A DNA stretch of 64,000 bases from contig NZ_JBASXK010000051.1 of the NCBI RefSeq assembly GCF_049276915.1, forward strand, positions 11,723 through 75,722. The letters run 5' to 3'. The notes below the pieces were generated by a model. The model was not told the origin of the DNA. It saw only the letters and a program-made list of their open reading frames with translations, and did no database searches. The DNA comes from Aestuariivita sp049276915. Lineage in GTDB: Bacteria; Pseudomonadota; Alphaproteobacteria; Rhodobacterales; Rhodobacteraceae. The translations under genes and the position numbers were made by a program. Every line of letters begins with the position of its first letter. Position 1 is the first letter of the stretch. This document shows positions 9,418 through 18,477 of this stretch, piece by piece.

Positions 9418-10914
9418 TTAGGTTTGCGCCCCGAGTTTTCTCAGTGGCTGTGGATTGATCGGTATCGTGACCGTGCGCTCTTCGGTGTAGAACGCCTCGC
9501 AGGATGCACCGCCCTCGCGCCCCACACCCGAAGTCTTGAACCCTCCGAAGGGGGCGCGCAGTTCGCGCATCATGGGCGTGTTGACCCAGACCACGCCCGA
9601 GCGCATCTGCTCGCTCATGCGCATCACCGTTGGCAGATGATCGGACCAGATGTATGAGACCAGCCCAAAGCGCGTGTCATTGGCAATCGCTGCGGCCTCG
9701 TCCTCGCCGTCAAAGGGCAGGAAGGTGGCAAAGGGCCCAAAGATCTCATCCTGCGCCACGCGCGCCGCATTGGAGGGCACTGTCACCGCAGTCGGGTTCA
9801 CGAAATATCCCGCCCCCAGATCCTCGCGCCGCGTTCCGCCGGTCAAGACCGTGCCGCCATCTCCCTTGGCGATGTCAACGAAACTCAGCACCCGGTCGCG
9901 ATGGGCCGCCGAGGCCAGCGGCCCGATATCGGTGTCCTGAGACAAGGGATCCCCGACGCGCACGCGCCCGGCGCGTTCCACAAAGCGCCCCACGAAATCA
10001 TCAAAGATCGACCGCTCGACCAGAATGCGCGAGCCGGCCAGGCATTGCTGACCGTTGTTGGAAAAGATGCCCATCAGCGCACCGTCCAGAGCCCGCTCCA
10101 TATCCGCCGAGGCAAAGATGATATTGGCCGATTTCCCCCCCAGCTCCAGCGTGCAGGGGACCAGGTTGCGGCCTGCCGCCGACATGATGGCGCGACCTGT
10201 CTCGGTTCCGCCGGTAAAGCTGACCAGATCAATGCCCGGATGATCAACCAGCGCCGCCCCGGTGACAGGTCCGCGCCCGTTCACAAGGTTCAGCACGCCC
10301 TCGGGCAGCACCTCTTGCAAAAGCTCGACAAGCCGCGCCAGCGCCAGTGGCGTCTGTTCGGAAGGCTTGAGCACAACCGTGTTTCCAAAGGCCAGAGCGG
10401 CGGCGATCTTCATGGTCGCCAGCGCCACCGGCGCATTCCATGGCGCGATCAGCGCCGCGACCCCGACCGGAACGCGCGACACGGTCGTCATGTAACCCGG
10501 CGTCTGATCATAGCGCTGGCCCGACGTCTGGCTGATGTATTCGGCAAAAAACCGAAAGTTATAGGCCGCGCGCAGCATGTGGCGCTCGCGCAATTCGCGC
10601 AGCACCAGACCTGTGGCCGCGCATTCCAGCCGCGCCAGTTCGTCAACATGATCCAGGATGGTCTGACGACAGCGTTCAAGTGCTTCTTGTCGCTGCGGCA
10701 GGGTCAAACCGGGCCAGGGCCCACGATCAAAGGCCCGGCGCGCAGCGCTGACGGCCCCGTCCACCGCCTGCGCATCATCCTCGATCAATGTCGAGACCTG
10801 CGCCCCTGTCGCGGGGTAGAACACCGGGAGTTCCAGACCACCGCCCGAAGTCGCCCGATCACCGGCCCAGCCGGTCACGCGCGCAGGTGGCGCAATTGGC
10901 AGATCAAAGCTCAT
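9418..10914 (-). CDS. NAD(P)-dependent aldehyde dehydrogenase
   Basis: A 498-residue ALDH superfamily enzyme with all catalytic elements: Asn160 in APWN, Glu257 in TLELGGKSA and Cys291 in NNGQQCLAGS. It oxidises an aldehyde, often a semialdehyde, to the acid. Its closest general resemblance is to betaine/phenylacetaldehyde/hydroxymuconic-semialdehyde dehydrogenases; the precise substrate is not readable. Its start overlaps the SDR stop by 4 nt. In the operon it probably acts after the flavin hydroxylase and the SDR. Confidence 0.93.
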   Translation of the reverse strand: MSFDLPIAPPARVTGWAGDRATSGGGLELPVFYPATGAQVSTLIEDDAQAVDGAVSAARRAFDRGPWPGLTLPQRQEALERCRQTILDHVDELARLECAATGLVLRELRERHMLRAAYNFRFFAEYISQTSGQRYDQTPGYMTTVSRVPVGVAALIAPWNAPVALATMKIAAALAFGNTVVLKPSEQTPLALARLVELLQEVLPEGVLNLVNGRGPVTGAALVDHPGIDLVSFTGGTETGRAIMSAAGRNLVPCTLELGGKSANIIFASADMERALDGALMGIFSNNGQQCLAGSRILVERSIFDDFVGRFVERAGRVRVGDPLSQDTDIGPLASAAHRDRVLSFVDIAKGDGGTVLTGGTRREDLGAGYFVNPTAVTVPSNAARVAQDEIFGPFATFLPFDGEDEAAAIANDTRFGLVSYIWSDHLPTVMRMSEQMRSGVVWVNTPMMRELRAPFGGFKTSGVGREGGASCEAFYTEERTVTIPINPQPLRKLGAQT

Positions 10915-11639
10915 GGCATGAAGGCTCCCCCATTCACATGCAGCGTCTGGCCGGTGACATAGCTGGCCTGATCGGACAGCAAGAACAGCACCGGTCCCGT
11001 CACATCGCCCGGCAACGCCACACGTTTCAGCGGAATGGCCGCCGCATAGGCTTCGATGTCCAACCGCACGGGCGCATCCTCATCCGAACGCCCCGTGCCA
11101 CCGCGCAAAAAAGCCGTATCCACCGCCGAAGGGGCCACGCAGTTCACCCGGATGTCCGGTGCCAGTTCCAGCGCCATCTGCCGCGTCATGGCCGCGATCC
11201 CGGCCTTGGCAATCGCGTAAGGCCCATAGCCCGAGCGCGCGAGATGCCCCAGACCCGAGCCGATCTGTACGATGGCACCGCCGGGGGTGATGATGGGCGC
11301 AAAGGCTTTGGCGGCGAAGAACGCGGCATTCAGATTACCGCTCAGCACCTCGGTCCATTCCGCCACGGAGCGTTCGAGCAGGGGCTCATTGCCGCTGACA
11401 AAGCCGCACAGGTTGACGAAGCCCGCGACCGGGGTGCCCAGTTCCGACACCGCGCGCGCCATGTCCTGCGGGTCGCTGGCGTCGACGGCATGCATCTCGA
11501 TGCCCTCCATCGGATGCGCCGCGATCGAGCGGGGCAGATCAAACACGACGGGAGTCCAGCCCGCGGCCTGCGCATCGATCACCAACTGTCGGCCAATGCC
11601 GCCGCAGCCTCCCAGTAGGGCCAGTCGTTTCGTCATCAC
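10911..11639 (-). CDS. short-chain dehydrogenase/reductase
   Basis: A 242-residue classical-type SDR. The nucleotide-binding motif is GGCGGIG (residues 10-16), the NNAG position is altered to NLCG, and the active site is Tyr141-x3-Lys145 (YAIAK) preceded by GSGLG. The C-terminus SYVTGQTLHVNGG is typical of the family. It is coupled by 4-nt overlaps to both the monooxygenase and the aldehyde dehydrogenase. It probably interconverts an alcohol and a ketone in that pathway, for example dehydrogenation of a dihydrodiol or hydroxy acid. That assignment is inference. Confidence 0.9.
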   Translation of the reverse strand: MMTKRLALLGGCGGIGRQLVIDAQAAGWTPVVFDLPRSIAAHPMEGIEMHAVDASDPQDMARAVSELGTPVAGFVNLCGFVSGNEPLLERSVAEWTEVLSGNLNAAFFAAKAFAPIITPGGAIVQIGSGLGHLARSGYGPYAIAKAGIAAMTRQMALELAPDIRVNCVAPSAVDTAFLRGGTGRSDEDAPVRLDIEAYAAAIPLKRVALPGDVTGPVLFLLSDQASYVTGQTLHVNGGAFMP

Positions 11640-12847
11640 AATCCCTCTGCCCGGCGCAAACCTTCGATCATCGACGAGCGCAGCAGGAAACTGCGCGCCA
11701 GACCGGGATCACCCGCAATCCGCTTCAAATCATCCAGATGTGCCTGACGCGCCACCGGATCGGTGGCATTCATGCGTGCCCGGTTCGCATCGGCCTGACC
11801 CACAATGTCATCGCGTGCAATCGGGCGGCGCTTGCGCTCATAGGCGTCCAGCACGTCATCACCGGCCCCCCCGGCCACTTCGATCAACAGATCAGCCAGC
11901 GCCCAGGCGTCATGCACCCCGCCGTTCATCCCCATCCCACCCTTCGGGCTGTTGAGATGCGCGGCATCGCCGGCCAGAAACATGCGGCCCTGCCGATAGC
12001 GCGACGCGACCCGGCGATGGATGCGGTAAATGCGTTTCTCCACGATATCCATGTCCCGTGCCGCGGGCAGAATATCCACGGTCTGCGCGCGGATCGAGGC
12101 ATCTTCCAGTGCCTCCTCCGGCGTCTGATCGCCCATGGGATGAAGCGACACGCGCCACAGATCCGGCAAGCGCAGCAACGAATAGGTGCCACCCGGTTTC
12201 CAGATGTAATTCACGCCAGACAGCCCGCTGAGATGATCTTCAAACGGGAAATGCGTGGTCACCAGAATGGTGTTTTCGGGATAGGTTCCGCCCTCCCATT
12301 GCGCGCCAATTGCCTCGCGTACGACAGACCGCGCGCCATCACACCCCACCACGACGCTGGCGCGCATGGTTTCGGAGCCGGACTTGGATCCCGCGGTCAC
12401 GGAGACACCATTGCCGTCTTGTTCCACCGCCGTGACCGGGCTGGCAAAGCGGACCGTGCCTTCGGGCAGGCGAGCCAAAAGTGCCCGGCTCAACTCGGCC
12501 TGACGACATTGCAGGCGATAGGGATGCGCGGTGTCATCGGCCAGAACCGACAGATCAAACTCGGCCCGGTCCTCGGTGCTGTGCATCCGGATCTGCCAGG
12601 TCGGCGTGATCCGCCCCTTGGCAATCAGCGCATCCGTGATGCCATCTTCATCAAACATGTCCAGCGTCGGAGGATGAAAGGTCGACGCCCGCAACTGATC
12701 GGTGATCTCGGCTTCTGCCTCAAAGACCTGCACCGGCACCCCGGCCTGAGCCAGACGCCACGCCAGCGTCAACCCGACAGGCCCCGCACCGACAATCACA
12801 ACCGGATCGGTTGACAGATCCACCTTGTTCCAGCCCTCTGTAAACAC
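11636..12847 (-). CDS. FAD-dependent aromatic-ring hydroxylase (PHBH/MhpA-type)
   Basis: A 403-residue class A flavoprotein monooxygenase. It has the FAD-binding GxGxxG motif (VVIVGAGPVGLTLA), the DG motif (GCDGARSVVR) and the GD motif (RMFLAGDAAHLNSPKGGMGMN). Such enzymes hydroxylate phenolic or N-heteroaromatic acids with NAD(P)H and oxygen. The C-terminal thioredoxin-like domain of long phenol hydroxylases is absent, so it matches the shorter group. It is first in the operon running to 5749, divergent from a GntR/UTRA regulator 82 bp away. It likely commits the TRAP-imported compound to breakdown. Confidence 0.88.
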   Translation of the reverse strand: MFTEGWNKVDLSTDPVVIVGAGPVGLTLAWRLAQAGVPVQVFEAEAEITDQLRASTFHPPTLDMFDEDGITDALIAKGRITPTWQIRMHSTEDRAEFDLSVLADDTAHPYRLQCRQAELSRALLARLPEGTVRFASPVTAVEQDGNGVSVTAGSKSGSETMRASVVVGCDGARSVVREAIGAQWEGGTYPENTILVTTHFPFEDHLSGLSGVNYIWKPGGTYSLLRLPDLWRVSLHPMGDQTPEEALEDASIRAQTVDILPAARDMDIVEKRIYRIHRRVASRYRQGRMFLAGDAAHLNSPKGGMGMNGGVHDAWALADLLIEVAGGAGDDVLDAYERKRRPIARDDIVGQADANRARMNATDPVARQAHLDDLKRIAGDPGLARSFLLRSSMIEGLRRAEGL

Positions 12848-12866
12848 ATGCTCTGGTTAAAAATGA

Positions 12867-12878
12867 TATATAGATATA
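12867..12878. promoter_or_regulatory. candidate GntR operator in the divergent promoter region
   Basis: A perfect inverted repeat TATAT-AG-ATATA lies in the only AT-rich stretch of the 82-bp gap between the monooxygenase start (12847, minus) and the regulator start (12930, plus). Its position and symmetry suit a dimeric GntR-type regulator controlling both directions, but it could also be part of a -10 region. Confidence 0.35.
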
Positions 12879-12929
12879 ACATTAATGCAATAGGCCTGAC
12901 TCAGACCTGCAGGACACGAGAATTAACGC

Positions 12930-13769
12930 ATGACATCAAAAGGCTACAGCAAGGACGCCGACGAACAAACCACCGTGCTGAACGCGGCTGACGGGGTGCC
13001 TCTCTACCAGCAGATCTTTGTGATTCTGCACAACAAGATCCAGTCCGGAGAACTTGCACCCGGCGATCCTGTTGCCAGTGAACAGGAGCTCTGTGCCGAT
13101 TTTTCTGTCTCTCGCATCACCGCCCGGCGGGCGCTGAATGAACTGGCGGACCGCGGTCTGGTCGAACGTCAGCGCGGACGCGGCACTCGCGTGGCGGGAT
13201 CTCCGGCCCAACCCGTACGCGCCTCGATCGACGGGCTGCTTGAAAACGTCAGCCATATTGGGCGCACCACAACCGTACAGGTGCTGCGCAATGGCCTTGT
13301 GCCGGCAGGAGGCGAAGCCGGGACCGCCCTCGACCTCGCGCCAGAAACCCCCGTTTTGCGCGCAGTGCGCGTGCGCCGCTTGGGAGGTGCAGCGATGTCC
13401 TATCTGATCACCTCGGTGCCTGAAGACATCGTTGCACGCATCAGCGGTCAGGACATGTCTGAAACGCCGTTGTTGCTCTTGTTGGAACAGGCCGGCGTGG
13501 CCGTGGCGACTGCGCGTCAGACCATCACGGCAACAGTGGCCGATGCGCAGGTCTCGGCGGCGCTGGATGTTCCCGCCGGATCCCCCCTGATCGAAGTGCG
13601 CCGCATCGTCTTTGACGCCACCGGACGCGCGGTCGAATACATCAAGATCCTCTATCGCCCCGAACTCTATCAGTTCGAAATGATGATGCACCGACGCAGC
13701 GGAGCAAACGGTCGCGTCTGGCATGCGCAGGACGCCGTCACCCTGGAAGGGCCGGACACGGTACAATAG
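12930..13769 (+). CDS. GntR family regulator (HutC/UTRA type)
   Basis: A 279-residue regulator. The N-terminal winged helix runs from about residue 23 to 88 (PLYQQIFVILHNKIQSGEL, then DFSVSRITARRALNEL, then the wing VERQRGRGT). The UTRA ligand-binding domain follows (from about 110 to 255). HutC-type proteins usually repress catabolic genes and release DNA on binding the pathway substrate or an intermediate. Divergent placement next to the hydroxylase/TRAP operon makes it the likely local regulator. The gene converges with the PNPOx-like gene 4 bp downstream. Confidence 0.92.
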   Translation: MTSKGYSKDADEQTTVLNAADGVPLYQQIFVILHNKIQSGELAPGDPVASEQELCADFSVSRITARRALNELADRGLVERQRGRGTRVAGSPAQPVRASIDGLLENVSHIGRTTTVQVLRNGLVPAGGEAGTALDLAPETPVLRAVRVRRLGGAAMSYLITSVPEDIVARISGQDMSETPLLLLLEQAGVAVATARQTITATVADAQVSAALDVPAGSPLIEVRRIVFDATGRAVEYIKILYRPELYQFEMMMHRRSGANGRVWHAQDAVTLEGPDTVQ

Positions 13770-13772
13770 GCC

Positions 13773-14327
13773 TCAGGGCGACAGCCATTGCCCGGACCAG
13801 CCGTTTGCGGCTTCAAAAACCGCGCGGCGATGCTGCGTACCCAGTTCCAGCAGATCGATCCGGGCAATCGCGCAGACCAGCACGGCGAAATCCTCTGGCC
13901 GACCAAGCACCGTGTATTCAAACGGGGCTGCAATCGGCGCGCCCACCGCCGGGCTTTTGCCATAGGCCTGCCGCGATCCCTCCGGTACCCGGGCCCACCT
14001 GTCGGCGACAGCATCACCCGTCAGCACATGGACCTGCACATAAAGCCGGATCTGCAAGTCGACCTTGGGATCCCAGACATGCAACTGCGCGCGCGGATTG
14101 TGTCGCACCGCAGCCAGTTTTGCCGAGGATGGATCGGTATGCACCTCGGCCCAACCCTCCGCCCGGTTTGCCGCGCGCAAAACCACCGTGCGCGCCTCGG
14201 GCCAGCCCTCGGGCGAAACAGTGGCCAGCACCGGATGGCGCGCGCCAGCCCGTCGATCCGCCACACCACGCGACAGCCTTTGCCAGCCGTGATCCAGAAA
14301 GGCCCGCAGATCGCCTGCCTCATTCAT
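13773..14327 (-). CDS. pyridoxamine 5'-phosphate oxidase-like flavin-binding protein
   Basis: A 184-residue split-barrel protein of the PNPOx-like group. The N-terminal half carries LATVSPEGWPEARTVVLR, the usual FMN-phosphate contact region, and a WxE-type segment follows (AEVHTDPSSAKL, LHVWDPKVDLQIRL). It is shorter than true PdxH and lacks the C-terminal substrate motif, so an FMN-dependent oxidoreductase or a heme/F420-type reductase relative is possible. Its start overlaps the end of the AttH-like gene by 8 nt, so it is the last gene of that transcription unit. I cannot tell whether it works with the ABC system. Confidence 0.8.
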   Translation of the reverse strand: MNEAGDLRAFLDHGWQRLSRGVADRRAGARHPVLATVSPEGWPEARTVVLRAANRAEGWAEVHTDPSSAKLAAVRHNPRAQLHVWDPKVDLQIRLYVQVHVLTGDAVADRWARVPEGSRQAYGKSPAVGAPIAAPFEYTVLGRPEDFAVLVCAIARIDLLELGTQHRRAVFEAANGWSGQWLSP

Positions 14328-15372
14328 ATCCCGTCATCTCCAGATATCCCCGCCCCTCATGGCTGCCCTTGATGGTCACCGGCCCTTCCCAATAGGGCAA
14401 GGACACGGCCATCCAAGCCTGAGGAAACGCAGCCTCGACCGTTACATCCACCCCCTTGTCAGGCAATTTCACCTGCCAGCGGGTCGGCACGCTGCGCCCG
14501 GCCACCTCGGTCTGTGTCAAAGGCTCTGCACGAAAGGCCCCGTCGGGAAAAGCCGTGGCGGTGCCATCCGGCGCGATCCATGTGGCCGAGGAAAAAAACG
14601 TGCCATCGGTTTGGCGCAACAGAAAACCCATCATCTTATCGCCACTGTCAAAGGACAGCGAGAACCAGTCCCACCCCGATTGATTGTCCGACAAAGGTTG
14701 CGAGGACCACTCTCGATCCAGCCATGCCGACCCGGTCACCGGCACGTCCTTGTCACCCAGACTGAGAACGCCGCTGACTTCAAAGAACGGTTGCGAATAA
14801 TAATAGCTTGCCTGCCCCTCAGCCGATTTCACGGAAAAACCGCCAGCGCCGTGAAACACCAGCGGTCCCTGCGCCTTCAGATCCAGATCATAACGAAACT
14901 CCGGCCCCGAGGCGCTCAGGCGCATGGTGTCGAAATCCGGCCCCGCCATCTCCCAGTCATCAATACAGGCGCGAAACGGTGCGACCTCGACACCTGCCTG
15001 TCCGATCCCGCCCCGTGCCAGACGCTCGGCAACATAATGGGCATTGGGGGTGGTCACGGCCGCATGGGCGAACCAGATCTGCGGATCCTCCCATCCTTGC
15101 CGCGTCTCCGGTGCCAGCGCCGAGCGGAACAGCGTCCATTGCACACCGTAAAGCGCGCCATCCGGCCCGCTCAGATTTGCCGTGAGATACCACCATTCAA
15201 TGCGATACTCCGGATGCGCGCCGTGATCGGCCGGAAACTCGAACTGCGGATCAGGCTGCGGGATGGCAAAACCCTCGGCATCGCTGCCAAGCCCGGCAAA
15301 GCCCTGCGTGATGCCCTGCACAGGCATCAGCATCAGTATCAGCAAGATAAATGCGAAAGGTCTAACGCTCAT
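14320..15372 (-). CDS. AttH/CrtC-like secreted lipocalin-fold protein
   Basis: A 350-residue protein with an N-terminal signal peptide (FAFILLILMLMPVQGITQG). It has the carotenoid 1,2-hydratase/AttH hallmarks: FPADHGAHPEYRIEWWYLTANL near the start and GSAWLDREWSSQPL in the middle. ATG 15372 is chosen over an in-frame TTG six bases upstream because AAGGTG then sits 7 nt before it. It overlaps the FtsX-type permease gene by 11 nt and is followed by a PNPOx-like gene. AttH-type proteins occur with LolD/FtsX-like ABC pairs (attEFGH of Vibrio), so it is probably the periplasmic or lipid-handling partner of that exporter. A carotenoid role is unlikely here because no crt genes are nearby. Confidence 0.85.
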   Translation of the reverse strand: MSVRPFAFILLILMLMPVQGITQGFAGLGSDAEGFAIPQPDPQFEFPADHGAHPEYRIEWWYLTANLSGPDGALYGVQWTLFRSALAPETRQGWEDPQIWFAHAAVTTPNAHYVAERLARGGIGQAGVEVAPFRACIDDWEMAGPDFDTMRLSASGPEFRYDLDLKAQGPLVFHGAGGFSVKSAEGQASYYYSQPFFEVSGVLSLGDKDVPVTGSAWLDREWSSQPLSDNQSGWDWFSLSFDSGDKMMGFLLRQTDGTFFSSATWIAPDGTATAFPDGAFRAEPLTQTEVAGRSVPTRWQVKLPDKGVDVTVEAAFPQAWMAVSLPYWEGPVTIKGSHEGRGYLEMTGYE

Positions 15373-17761
15373 TGGCAAACACCTTCAGCAAATCCCCCGG
15401 TGGCGTATGCGCGAGCCGGATCGCGGGCCACAACGCCGCCAACGCCGCCGCACCCAGCGCGAACACTCCCAACCGGGCATAATCCAGCGGAAACAGGAAC
15501 ATCGGCAGTTTCCAACCAAACGCCTCTACATTCACGATGGCCAGCAACACCCAGGCCAGAGCCAGCCCCAATGGCATGGCCAGAACCGTGGTGAAAACCG
15601 CCAGAACCGTCGCACGGAGCAACTCGAGCCGACCCAGCCGCGCCCGCGTCACGCCCAGCGCCCAGACCGGAGCCAGTTGCGGCACCCGGATCGCCGCCAG
15701 CGTGAGCAGGCTCATCAGAATGGCAAAACCCGCCACCGCCAGCGTCAGGATGTTCAGCGCGCCGGTCACCGTAAAGGTGCGCTCGAACACCTCGATCGAA
15801 AACGCCTTGATCTGCGCCTGATTGATGATGCTGCCCTCTTGCATCCCATACTCGTCTATCAGCGCCCGCCTGAGCGCGTCCGGATCATCGCTGCGCAGGC
15901 CAAACCGTGTCGCCATGCGCTCGGGGAACAGGTCGGCATACACCGCCTCTGACACCACGGCCTGCCCGATCGGATTGCCATAATCAGCCACGATCCCGAC
16001 CACCGGCAAGACCAGATCCGGCCCCACCGCCAACTGATCCCCGATCCAGAGCCCACCGCGCCGGGCAAGCTGTTCGTTGATGATCACCGCCTCACCCGCG
16101 CCGACCATGTCCCAGACAGGCTCCTGGCTTGCCAGGAACCGCCAGTTTTCACGATAGGTGGGCCCGACCCGCGCCCCGAACAAATCCGCAGGCAGGCCCG
16201 CCAGCCGCGTCTCGACGGACTGTACCGGCAGCACTTCGCGTGCGCGGGTGGCCAGAAAGGCCTCCAGAACCGGGCTTTCTTCAGCACGTTCGACCGTGAC
16301 AAACAACTCAGGGGCCAGCCTCTGATCCAGAAACCCGATAAAGGTCAGCCGGAAACTCGACACCATGGTCGACACGCCAACATTGGCCGCAATCGCCAGC
16401 AACAAGGCCATCAGCGCAAGGCTCATGCCCGGGAGTTGCTGGCGCGTATCGGCCCAGAACCATTGCCAGACCACATGGCGCGCACGCCCCTCGGCCAGAG
16501 ACAAAGCCCAGCGCAGCACCAAAGGCAGCGCCAGCGCGGCACCGGTCAACAAGCAGGCCAAGAGCGCGAACCCGCCAGCCAGACCATTGCCCCACAGCGC
16601 AAACGCGCCAGCCCCCGAAAGAAGCGCGCCTGCAACAGCGCCCAGCCGCAGAGCGCCCGACCCCGAGGCCATCACCCAGGCACGCGGCCGCGCGCTGGCC
16701 AGAAGCGGCATGCGCGAGATCTGCCAAAGAGCACTGGCCGACGCAACAGCCGTGCCGATCAGCGCAATCGCATAGCCCGAGGCCCACCACGACGGCCGCA
16801 ACCGGATCGAACCCGCCACATCCGCACCGTAAAGGCCGCGCAGGGTTGCCGCCACATCCGGCAACAACAGAGCGGCAATCAGATAGCCAAGGATCACCCC
16901 AACCGTACCTGCCACCAGCGCCAGAACCAGCAACTCAGCCACCATCAGCCAGACCAGATGGCGCAACGGCATGCCCAGCGCGCGCAGGGTGCGCACCATG
17001 CCCCGACGCTGCTCGAACGCCAGACCAATCGCGCCGTGCACGATGAAAATCCCAACGGCAAAACTGAGAAAGGCAAAGGCCGTCAGGTTGAGATGAAAGC
17101 TGTCGGTCAAGCGGCTGACATCGCTCACTGCTTGCGCTGCGCGCCGCGTCAGATCCGGGGCAAGCACATCAAGCGGGCGCAAGCCCATGGGCTGACGATC
17201 GGACAGGATCATCCGCGTCAAGAGCTCGGGCCGATCCAGCAAACGCTGCGCCGTGCCGATATCTGTGATCGCCAGACCCGGCGCGATGCCCGGATCAATG
17301 CGCACGGCCATCTCGACCGCCCCCTCCAGTCGCGCAGCGGTTTCGCCATCCGCAAACAGGATGCCGTCCGACAGAAAAGTGGGCAGATCGCCGCCGCTGT
17401 CCATTCTCACCGGCGACAAGCCCCCCGGCGTCGTCAGAGGGTCCAGCCCAAGCACCCGCACGCTGCCCCCGTCCAAAAGCACACGCCCCTCCAGAACCGG
17501 CGAGACCTGCCAGCCCGCGCGGCGCAGATCAATGTAGCGCGCCTGCGGGATCGTCTCGCCCACGCGGGGCACCAGATGGTCAAACCGCCCCTCGCCAAGT
17601 GTTTCGGCAGCCGCGTCATAGCTGGCGCGCGCCTCGGCATTTATCGCCTGAACGCCCGACCACAGAGCAGTGGCCAGCGCCAGACCGGCAATCAGCGTGA
17701 ACAGCTGCAAGGGATTGCGCCGCCAATGCGACCAGAGCGCGGACAGACCCGCGCCCGTCAT
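15362..17761 (-). CDS. FtsX/LolCE-type ABC transporter permease, double-length
   Basis: A 799-residue membrane protein. It has an N-terminal helix (about 19-40), a large periplasmic MacB-like domain, a helix cluster around 235-410 (FLSFAVGIFIVHGAIGLAF and onward), a second helix/periplasmic domain around 435-660, and three C-terminal helices ending LKVFANER. This two-repeat layout matches permeases that work as a single polypeptide with a LolD-like ATPase, moving lipids or small molecules out of the inner membrane. It overlaps the ATPase stop by 4 nt and the AttH-like gene by 11 nt. Confidence 0.88.
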   Translation of the reverse strand: MTGAGLSALWSHWRRNPLQLFTLIAGLALATALWSGVQAINAEARASYDAAAETLGEGRFDHLVPRVGETIPQARYIDLRRAGWQVSPVLEGRVLLDGGSVRVLGLDPLTTPGGLSPVRMDSGGDLPTFLSDGILFADGETAARLEGAVEMAVRIDPGIAPGLAITDIGTAQRLLDRPELLTRMILSDRQPMGLRPLDVLAPDLTRRAAQAVSDVSRLTDSFHLNLTAFAFLSFAVGIFIVHGAIGLAFEQRRGMVRTLRALGMPLRHLVWLMVAELLVLALVAGTVGVILGYLIAALLLPDVAATLRGLYGADVAGSIRLRPSWWASGYAIALIGTAVASASALWQISRMPLLASARPRAWVMASGSGALRLGAVAGALLSGAGAFALWGNGLAGGFALLACLLTGAALALPLVLRWALSLAEGRARHVVWQWFWADTRQQLPGMSLALMALLLAIAANVGVSTMVSSFRLTFIGFLDQRLAPELFVTVERAEESPVLEAFLATRAREVLPVQSVETRLAGLPADLFGARVGPTYRENWRFLASQEPVWDMVGAGEAVIINEQLARRGGLWIGDQLAVGPDLVLPVVGIVADYGNPIGQAVVSEAVYADLFPERMATRFGLRSDDPDALRRALIDEYGMQEGSIINQAQIKAFSIEVFERTFTVTGALNILTLAVAGFAILMSLLTLAAIRVPQLAPVWALGVTRARLGRLELLRATVLAVFTTVLAMPLGLALAWVLLAIVNVEAFGWKLPMFLFPLDYARLGVFALGAAALAALWPAIRLAHTPPGDLLKVFANER

Positions 17762-18414
17762 GCCAGCTGACCCTGGCTCAGATGCACCACACGCCCCATC
17801 CGCGCGGCCACGCTAGCCGAATGCGTCACAACCATCAGGGCCGCACCGGTCTGTGCCACCAGCCCAAGCATCTGATCCAGCACCTCCGAGGCGGTGGCCT
17901 CATCCAGATTCCCGGTCGGCTCGTCCGCCAGCACCAACCGGGGCCGCGCCATCAGCGTACGCGCAATGGCAGCCCTTTGCTGCTGACCGCCCGAAAGTGC
18001 CTCGGGGTATTTGTGCAGATGTTCCGCCAGACCCAAGGCACCGGCCAGATCTGAAACCCGCGTCGGATCATTGACCCCAGCAAGACGCGCCTGAAATGCG
18101 ATGTTGGCCGCGACATCCAGCGAGGGGATCAGGTTGAACTGCTGAAAGATCACGCCAACCTCGCGCCGGCGCAGATCGGCCCGGCCCTGGTCGTCCAGCC
18201 CGGTGATATCGCGCCCGTCCAGACGGATATGCCCGCTGTCTGCACTGTCCAGACCGCCCACCAGATGCAGCAAAGTGCTTTTGCCCGATCCGGATTCCCC
18301 GGTCAGCGCCAGCGTCTCTCCTGCATCCAGTTGCAGATCGACCCCGCGCAGGACCGGCACAGGGCCATCGGCCCCATCATAGGATTTCATCAGGTTTTCG
18401 ATCTGCAACAGCAT
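17758..18414 (-). CDS. ABC transporter ATP-binding protein (LolD/MacB type)
   Basis: A 218-residue single-domain ATPase. Walker A is GESGSGKS (about 38-45), the signature LSGGQQQRAAIARTLMA precedes Walker B (LVLADEPTGNLD), and the His switch is VVTHSASVA. The LADEPTGNLD wording and size place it in the LolD/MacB/FtsE group that pairs with FtsX-type permeases, which is exactly the next gene. It starts 63 bp after the MBL protein gene, so read-through from the phn operon is possible. Confidence 0.92.
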   Translation of the reverse strand: MLLQIENLMKSYDGADGPVPVLRGVDLQLDAGETLALTGESGSGKSTLLHLVGGLDSADSGHIRLDGRDITGLDDQGRADLRRREVGVIFQQFNLIPSLDVAANIAFQARLAGVNDPTRVSDLAGALGLAEHLHKYPEALSGGQQQRAAIARTLMARPRLVLADEPTGNLDEATASEVLDQMLGLVAQTGAALMVVTHSASVAARMGRVVHLSQGQLA

Positions 18415-18477
18415 GGCGTGTCAGCTATCACAATCCGGCAAAAGGGAAAGGGACATGCGGCAATCCGGCAGGACCCT

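Noticed and set aside
14320..15372. Carotenoid hydratase CrtC
   Set aside because: The fold matches, but no carotenoid genes are near and the ABC partners point to the AttH group.
16436..17770. 444-codon plus-strand frame opposite the FtsX-type permease
   Set aside because: Low-complexity Arg/Gln/His-rich translation typical of antisense to a GC-rich membrane protein gene.
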